Assembly: GCA_946619625.1 (NCBI GenBank)
Contig: CAMOMF010000230.1
Coordinates: forward strand, 1 to 9,998
Direction of reading: 5' to 3'
Origin: an uncultured Bacteroidales bacterium
GTDB taxonomy: Bacteria > Bacteroidota > Bacteroidia > Bacteroidales > Paludibacteraceae
DNA length: 9,998 nt
Position 1 is the stretch's first letter. Each line of letters begins with the position of its first letter. Shown here one piece after another: positions 5,803 through 9,998 of this stretch. Under the pieces are notes generated by a model that saw only the letters and a program-made list of their open reading frames with translations, did no database searches and was not told the DNA's origin. A program made the translations under genes and the position numbers.

Positions 5803-6676
5803 AATGCTTGAGTCGTGAAGATTTCTGGCGCCAGTCTTTGTCCACTTTGACAAACAGTTCGAGGAAAATCTTCTTCCCGAAGAACGTTTCCAAGTCTTTG
5901 CGTGCATCGGAGCCGACCTTTTTCAGTGCTGCGCCGGCGCGTCCGATGATGATGCCTTTCTGCGAGTCACGTTCCACATAGATGACGGCACTGATACGAA
6001 TGATAGCCCCCTCTTCCTTGAACTGCTCGACTTCCACCTCGACGGAGTAGGGTATTTCCTTGTCGTAGTTGAGGAGAATTTTCTCGCGGATAATCTCATT
6101 GACAAAGAATCGCTCGGGTTTGTCGGTGAGTTGGTCCTTGTCGAAGAAAGGCGGGCACTCGGGCAGCACCTCGATGATGCGCCTGAGCAGGTAGTCCAGT
6201 CCGAAGCGCTCTTGGGCGGAAATCTGGAATATCTCCGCCTGCGGAAGCGTCTTGTGCCAGAAGGTGACGAGGTCTTCGAGAGTGCTCTGTGTGGTGAGGT
6301 CGATCTTGTTGATTACCAAGAAGAGTCGCGAGCGTGTGTGCCGCACCTTGTCGATGAAGTCGGCGTTTTTGTCGGGCGAGTCCTGCACGTCGGTGACGTA
6401 TAGGAGCACGTCGGCATCGACCAAAGCGGAGTCGCTGAACTCGCGCATCTGTTCCTGCAGTTTGTAGTTGGGCTTGAGTACGCCGGGAGTGTCGGAATAG
6501 ACTATTTGCCAGTCCGTTCCGTCTGTGGTTCCGTTCACTATACCCATGATACGGTGGCGGGTGGTCTGCGCCTTGGAGGTGATGATACTCAGACGCTCTC
6601 CAACGAGGGCGTTCATCAGCGTGGATTTTCCCACATTGGGGTTGCCCACGATATTTACAAATCCGCTTTTATGCAT
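5783..6676 (-). CDS. era: GTPase Era (16S rRNA-binding, 30S assembly)
   Basis: A 297-residue protein, full length for Era, the essential GTPase that binds the 3' end of 16S rRNA during 30S maturation. The GTPase domain shows G1 GNPNVGKST (11-19), the G2 region QTTRHRI (37-43), G3 DTPG (62-65), G4 NKID (123-126) and G5 ISA (152-154). The C-terminal KH domain follows, with FFVNEIIREKIL, YSVEVEVEQF, and the nucleic-acid-binding loop GIIIGRAG (241-248). The ATG at 6676 is within the end of the histidine kinase gene (22-nt overlap), and its stop lies inside the MATE coding start, so it is in the middle of a tightly packed operon. All motifs are intact; identification is firm. Confidence 0.98.
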   Translation of the reverse strand: MHKSGFVNIVGNPNVGKSTLMNALVGERLSIITSKAQTTRHRIMGIVNGTTDGTDWQIVYSDTPGVLKPNYKLQEQMREFSDSALVDADVLLYVTDVQDSPDKNADFIDKVRHTRSRLFLVINKIDLTTQSTLEDLVTFWHKTLPQAEIFQISAQERFGLDYLLRRIIEVLPECPPFFDKDQLTDKPERFFVNEIIREKILLNYDKEIPYSVEVEVEQFKEEGAIIRISAVIYVERDSQKGIIIGRAGAALKKVGSDARKDLETFFGKKIFLELFVKVDKDWRQKSSRLKHYGYDLT

Positions 6677-7860
6677 TGTAGTTCGATTCTGAATGTTGTG
6701 CCCGAGGGCGGTATGGTGGAGGAGCGCAGAACGTATATTCGTCCATGATGGTAGGTGTTGATGATTCGCCGGGAGAGACTGAGCCCCATTCCCCAGCCAC
6801 GCTCCTTGGTGGTATATCCGGGCAGGAAAATCCGGTGCCAGTCGCGCCGAGGAATACCCTTGCCGGTGTCTGTTATGTCAATATACAGCCTGGTGGCGGG
6901 TGGGTTGTCCGAGTGAAGCGTGATGGTGACCGTTCCTGTTCCGCCCATGGCATCGACGGCGTTGCGCAGCAGGTTCTCAATGACCCAACTGAGCAGGGCG
7001 GTGTTTGCCATAACATTCGGGGCGGGTGCATGTTCTGTCTGAGCAGTCGGGGCAGGGGTTCCGGCTTGAGCGGACAAGTGCCGGAACAATATCTGTACGC
7101 GTCCGGACGTGCGTTTGCGCATGTACAGAATGGTGTCATTCAAGACGGCGTGCAGGTCTGTTGGCGCCAATTCCGGGGTACTGCCGACCTTGGAGAAACG
7201 GTCTGCAATGGTAGTGAGGCGCTTGAGGTCGGCATCCATCTCGGGGATCATCTTGTCGTCGGGGTAGGTGGAGCGGAGTATTTCCTGCCAGGCGTTGAGT
7301 GAAGAGATGGGAGTGCCCAGTTGGTGGGCAGTCTCTTTGCTCAGTCCTGCCCAGACGCGGTCCTGTTCCGCCTCCTGCATGGTGAAGACGAAGAGGAGTG
7401 CCACCGCCATGAAGAGCAAAACGACGGCAAGGTTGATGTAGGGGAACCAAGTGAGGAGCGTAAGGAGCGTGCTGTTCTCGTAGTAGATATACTGTACGGT
7501 GTTTCGCCCGATACGTACCGTGATGGGTTGTTGCTCCTGTTTGAGCCGGTCCACTTTCTTTTGCACGTCAGTCCCGACGGGCACGTTGCGGTTGAGGATA
7601 CAGAGCCCGTCCGCATTGGTCATGTAAACAGGAATAGTGGTGTTGTTCTCGATGATGTTGAGGTAAAAGTCGATATCTTCGCCTGATTGTGCATTGGCAA
7701 GGCGTCGCGTTGCCTCCGCCCAAATCTCCATGCGTTTCTGTTCTTCGCTGCGCAGACGAGCGGCGAGGTTGTTGCTAAAGAGCGCAGAGAAGAGTACCAT
7801 TACGAAAGCAATGGTAATGAGGATAAACCGTATTATGTAGGGAGAGACGGATGACTTCAT
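6655..7860 (-). CDS. Membrane sensor histidine kinase
   Basis: A 401-residue two-component sensor. TM1 spans about 9-29 and TM2 about 142-160, enclosing a ~110-residue periplasmic sensor region. Next come a dimerisation/phosphoacceptor helix with SKETAHQLGTPISSL (phosphorylated His179) and the ATPase domain: N-box ENLLRNAVDAMGG (295-307), G1-box DTGKGI (331-336), F-box around IFLPGYTTK (344-352) and G2-box GWGMGLSL (355-362). All catalytic residues are present. There is no HAMP or PAS domain. A Pro/Ala/Thr-rich insert lies at about 264-283 within the ATPase domain. No response regulator is in the window, so the partner is elsewhere. The gene starts 15 nt after the esterase stop and overlaps era by 22 nt. 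The signal sensed is unknown. Confidence 0.92.
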   Translation of the reverse strand: MKSSVSPYIIRFILITIAFVMVLFSALFSNNLAARLRSEEQKRMEIWAEATRRLANAQSGEDIDFYLNIIENNTTIPVYMTNADGLCILNRNVPVGTDVQKKVDRLKQEQQPITVRIGRNTVQYIYYENSTLLTLLTWFPYINLAVVLLFMAVALLFVFTMQEAEQDRVWAGLSKETAHQLGTPISSLNAWQEILRSTYPDDKMIPEMDADLKRLTTIADRFSKVGSTPELAPTDLHAVLNDTILYMRKRTSGRVQILFRHLSAQAGTPAPTAQTEHAPAPNVMANTALLSWVIENLLRNAVDAMGGTGTVTITLHSDNPPATRLYIDITDTGKGIPRRDWHRIFLPGYTTKERGWGMGLSLSRRIINTYHHGRIYVLRSSTIPPSGTTFRIELQCIKADL

Positions 7861-7875
7861 GTGTCGGTAAGCCCC

Positions 7876-8805
7876 TTAATATTCGCGCAGGAAACAGACC
7901 CTGAGGAAGCGTTGGAGGTACTCCTGCCAGTTCGTCCAAGTGTGTCCGCCCGTTGATTCGAAGTAGGTGTATTCGTATCCATTGGCGTCGAGCCATCGGC
8001 GGAACTGCGTGAGTTGTCCGTGCAGCCGGTCTTCGCGTCCCATGCCTATCCAGAAAGCGGGCGGGAGCGTCGCCTGTCCTCGCATCTCGTCCATCCAATG
8101 GGCGTAGGCGGGTGAGGAGTAGGGCAGTTGCTCCGCAAAACCGTTGATGCTGTCGTTGTAGAGTTGGGAATATTCGGGTCGTGGCAGGATGACAGGTGAG
8201 AAGAGTCCGACGTAGTCGAACACACCTGCCAGATAATGGTTGAGGTGGAAAGAGTGGAAACCGCCCATGGATAGCCCTGCGACAGCGCGGTTCTTGCTAC
8301 GCGGGCTGACGTAGTACTTGCGCTCGACGGCATCGATGAACTCGGCGAAATGTTCCTCCCAATAGCCCGACTGCTCGTAGGCACGTTCCTGTTCGGAGGT
8401 GAGTTTGCGCCAATGACCGTCCCGCTCGGAGAAGGGGGTGCCATCGGGTCGCACATACGGAGCATCCATGAGTTGCCGGCGTTCTGCCGGGGGAATGGAG
8501 CCAAGGAAATTGTCGGGCATGATAATGACCATCTCGACAACGACCTCTTCCTTGAGCAGGGAGTCCATAATGGGGATGAGGCGATGATTCGCCCAATCGT
8601 CTTCGCACCCGAACATGCCGTGGTGGAGGTACAGACAGGGGAAGACGCTTGTTTTGCCTGCAACGTGGTCGGCGTAACTGCTGGGCAGATACACTTGGCA
8701 TGGCACGCCAAGAATAGTGTCGCGGTGTAGAGTGCCGACCGGTTTGGCAGCGAAAAGTGCGGTGGTGATGACGCACAAAAGTGGAATGAGAGAGAGTCGC
8801 TTCAT
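7876..8805 (-). CDS. Secreted esterase, alpha/beta hydrolase (PF00756, CE1/esterase D-like)
   Basis: A 309-residue protein with an N-terminal signal peptide (MKRLSLIPLL..., likely cut after Ala19 or Ala20), so it acts in the periplasm or outside. The fold is that of the putative-esterase family (feruloyl/acetyl esterases, esterase D, mycolyltransferases): an oxyanion-hole strand FPCLYLHHGMFGCEDDW (55-71), the nucleophile elbow GLSMGG (Ser179), the probable acid Asp259 in GREDRL, and catalytic His288 in GGHTWTNW. The triad is complete. In Bacteroidales such proteins often remove acyl or feruloyl groups from polysaccharides, but no carbohydrate-binding module or polysaccharide utilisation genes are nearby, so the substrate is open. 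It lies 12 nt after the DUF4890-type gene and 15 nt before the kinase gene. Confidence 0.9.
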   Translation of the reverse strand: MKRLSLIPLLCVITTALFAAKPVGTLHRDTILGVPCQVYLPSSYADHVAGKTSVFPCLYLHHGMFGCEDDWANHRLIPIMDSLLKEEVVVEMVIIMPDNFLGSIPPAERRQLMDAPYVRPDGTPFSERDGHWRKLTSEQERAYEQSGYWEEHFAEFIDAVERKYYVSPRSKNRAVAGLSMGGFHSFHLNHYLAGVFDYVGLFSPVILPRPEYSQLYNDSINGFAEQLPYSSPAYAHWMDEMRGQATLPPAFWIGMGREDRLHGQLTQFRRWLDANGYEYTYFESTGGHTWTNWQEYLQRFLRVCFLREY

Positions 8806-8817
8806 GTTATAGTTATC

Positions 8818-9204
8818 TTATGGTTCTTGTGCGGCGGTGTCGCGGGATTCTTGTCGTGCCTTGACGATACGCATCTGTTGTCGGCGCGGGTTGGGTCCGA
8901 TTTGTTTGTTGAGGAACGCCTCGCGCTGTTCTGGCGTCATGATGGCAAGCAGTTCCTGCGTCATGGCGTTGAGTCGTGCCAATCCCTCCGCCCGTGTGTT
9001 GGACTCTTGGCGCAAGAGGGCATACTTGAGGTGGATCTTATACACGGTGTCGCGCTGCTGTTGCGAGAGCGAGAGTTCGCGGCACAACATCTCGGTTTGT
9101 TTCTGTGCCTCTTCCTGCGGGGTCCGTGACGGGCGGTACTCGCTGTCCTGTGCAAAAACAGCCAGCGAAGTAATTAATGCGATTGTGAGTAGAATGTTTT
9201 TCAT
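8818..9204 (-). CDS. Small periplasmic Spy/CpxP-like protein (DUF4890 type)
   Basis: A 128-residue protein with a clear signal peptide (MKNILLTIALITSLAVFA, cut before QD). The mature part is predicted as a few long charged helices: TPQEEAQKQTEMLCRELSLS, QQQRDTVYKIHLKYA, and MTPEQREAFLNKQIGPN. The repeated LSxxQ and MTPEQ patterns are those of the LTxxQ/Spy/CpxP group and the Bacteroidetes DUF4890 proteins. Spy and CpxP are envelope-stress chaperones or regulators of sensor kinases. Here a sensor kinase follows two genes downstream, which makes a regulatory link worth considering, but that is inference. The C-terminal tail is basic and disordered. It lies 46 nt downstream of pepD. Confidence 0.75.
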   Translation of the reverse strand: MKNILLTIALITSLAVFAQDSEYRPSRTPQEEAQKQTEMLCRELSLSQQQRDTVYKIHLKYALLRQESNTRAEGLARLNAMTQELLAIMTPEQREAFLNKQIGPNPRRQQMRIVKARQESRDTAAQEP

Positions 9205-9242
9205 ACAAACAACACAACAAAATCCGTGCCAAGGGAGGAAAA

Positions 9243-9257
9243 GTTATAATTTATAAC
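9243..9257. repeat. AT-rich inverted repeat at the pepD stop codon
   Basis: GTTATAA and TTATAAC flank a single T and cover the TAA stop of pepD. It is too AT-rich and its loop is too short for a convincing terminator, in keeping with read-through from pepD to the next gene. Confidence 0.4.
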
Positions 9258-9998
9258 ATTTCGAGCGTTTTAAGGAGCCAATGCCAAGTGCGGTGGGTGG
9301 AGTCGATGTTGAGTTTCTCGGCAGGCGAGTGTACTCCGGTCATCCACGGACCGAAACTGATCATGTCGAGGTTGGGGTACTTCTCGAGGAAGAGTCCGCA
9401 CTCGAGTCCTGCATGAATCGCCACCACCTGCGGGTCTTTGCCCTCGTTCTGTTTCCACGCCTCGACAGCCACCTTGAGGAGTTCGGAGGAGGGGTTGGGC
9501 TGCCAGCCCGGGTAACCCTCGGTGTGCTCCACCTCGGCTCCGCCAAGGGTGAAGACGCAGGCTACCATCTCCTTGAGGCTGTGCTTTTCCGACTCGAAAG
9601 AGGAGCGTTGGGATGTGTTGACCTCGATGTACTTGCCGTGCTCGTCTTCGCGCATCTTGACCGATGCGAGGTTGGTGCTGGTCTGAACCAGTCCGGGTAT
9701 GTCGCGTGACATGGCAAAGACGCCGTGTGGGCAGGCATAGAGTGCGCGGATGAGAGACGGAGTAATGGAGCCTAAGGTTGTTAAAGAGTTTAAGGAGTTT
9801 AAGGAGTTTAAGGTCATGCAGAAGTCTTTCTCGACGTCATGGATCTCGTTCTCGATGGCGGCGACATGGAGGTTGAAGAGGATACGCAGGTTCTCCTTGA
9901 AGTCCATGGGAACGAGTATGGTGGCGGACGCTTCGCGTGCAATGGCATTGCGCAGGTTTCCTCCGTCAATGGAGACGATATGCAGGTCGGTATGGTTG
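9251..9998 (-). CDS. pepD: Cytosol non-specific dipeptidase PepD (M20C), C-terminal ~249 residues
   Basis: The frame is open to the right edge of the window, so the N-terminal half lies outside. The visible part reads IDGGNLRNAIARE (typical PepD GGxxRNAIPRE), NTSQRSSFESEK, HTEGYPGWQPNPSS, VAIHAGLECGLFLEKYP, MISFGPWMTGVHSP and ends at TLEML. These are hallmarks of the aminoacyl-histidine dipeptidase family, metal-dependent cytoplasmic enzymes that split dipeptides, including Xaa-His. The His in GVHSPAEK fits the C-terminal metal ligand. An unusual Leu-Asn-Ser repeat, encoded by 9786-9812, interrupts the region before GSITPSLIRAL. The ATG at 9907 is internal, not the real start. The TAA stop lies in a small AT-rich inverted repeat (9243-9257). 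Confidence 0.9.
   Translation of the reverse strand, partial: NHTDLHIVSIDGGNLRNAIAREASATILVPMDFKENLRILFNLHVAAIENEIHDVEKDFCMTLNSLNSLNSLTTLGSITPSLIRALYACPHGVFAMSRDIPGLVQTSTNLASVKMREDEHGKYIEVNTSQRSSFESEKHSLKEMVACVFTLGGAEVEHTEGYPGWQPNPSSELLKVAVEAWKQNEGKDPQVVAIHAGLECGLFLEKYPNLDMISFGPWMTGVHSPAEKLNIDSTHRTWHWLLKTLEML
9786..9812. repeat. Three perfect 9-bp tandem repeats within pepD
   Basis: Three head-to-tail copies of GAGTTTAAG (CTTAAACTC on the coding strand) encode Leu-Asn-Ser three times in PepD. A degenerate copy precedes them at 9779-9785. The 9-bp period keeps the reading frame whatever the copy number. Confidence 0.9.

Noticed and set aside
9216..9232. Sigma-54-like site on the minus strand (TTGGCACG, 4 nt, TTGTT) upstream of the DUF4890-type gene
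   Set aside because: The -12 element has GT instead of the near-invariant GC, and the predicted transcription start would fall directly at the ATG, leaving no leader. Probably chance.

Overview
The window looks like a piece of a Bacteroidales chromosome, most likely from the Prevotella/Porphyromonas/Bacteroides range. The evidence is a textbook Bacteroidetes sigma-ABfr promoter (TTTG, 20 bp, TACCTTTG) before the serine-hydrolase gene, weak or absent Shine-Dalgarno sequences elsewhere, and gene families typical of this order: a Spy-like DUF4890 protein, a CE1-type secreted esterase and a PepD dipeptidase. No marker fixes the genus. By eye the window splits in two near 3300: the left third is AT-rich accessory DNA, and the rest is clearly GC-richer core DNA.

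Left part (1-2669, plus strand): a decayed ADP-ribose/ADP-ribosylation locus. An unrecognised gene enters from the left edge and runs into the out-of-frame last ~45 codons of a NUDIX/NrtR-type protein. Next comes an intact ADP-ribosylglycohydrolase (DraG/ARH family). One base later starts a helical protein of unknown function that is broken by an apparent 1-nt frameshift. It continues in another frame to the first strand of a DarT-like ADP-ribosyltransferase domain, where it is cut off. A small unknown ORF closes the block. My reading is a former transferase plus hydrolase (toxin-antidote or defence-type) locus in which only the hydrolase is still whole.

Middle (2670-3333): intergenic DNA holding a 303-bp internally deleted IS3-like element with 9-bp identical ends, a 22-bp perfect palindrome inside it, an 11-bp tandem repeat, two small hairpins and the promoter of the next gene.

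Right part: a plus-strand class C beta-lactamase-fold serine hydrolase (putative lipoprotein) converges on a compact minus-strand gene string. In transcription order this is pepD (C-terminal part only), a DUF4890/Spy-like periplasmic protein, a secreted esterase, a sensor histidine kinase, era, and a MATE efflux transporter. Gaps of 12 and 15 nt and two ~20-nt overlaps from the DUF4890 gene to the MATE gene indicate one operon, so the essential GTPase Era is probably co-expressed with an envelope esterase, a sensor kinase and an efflux pump.
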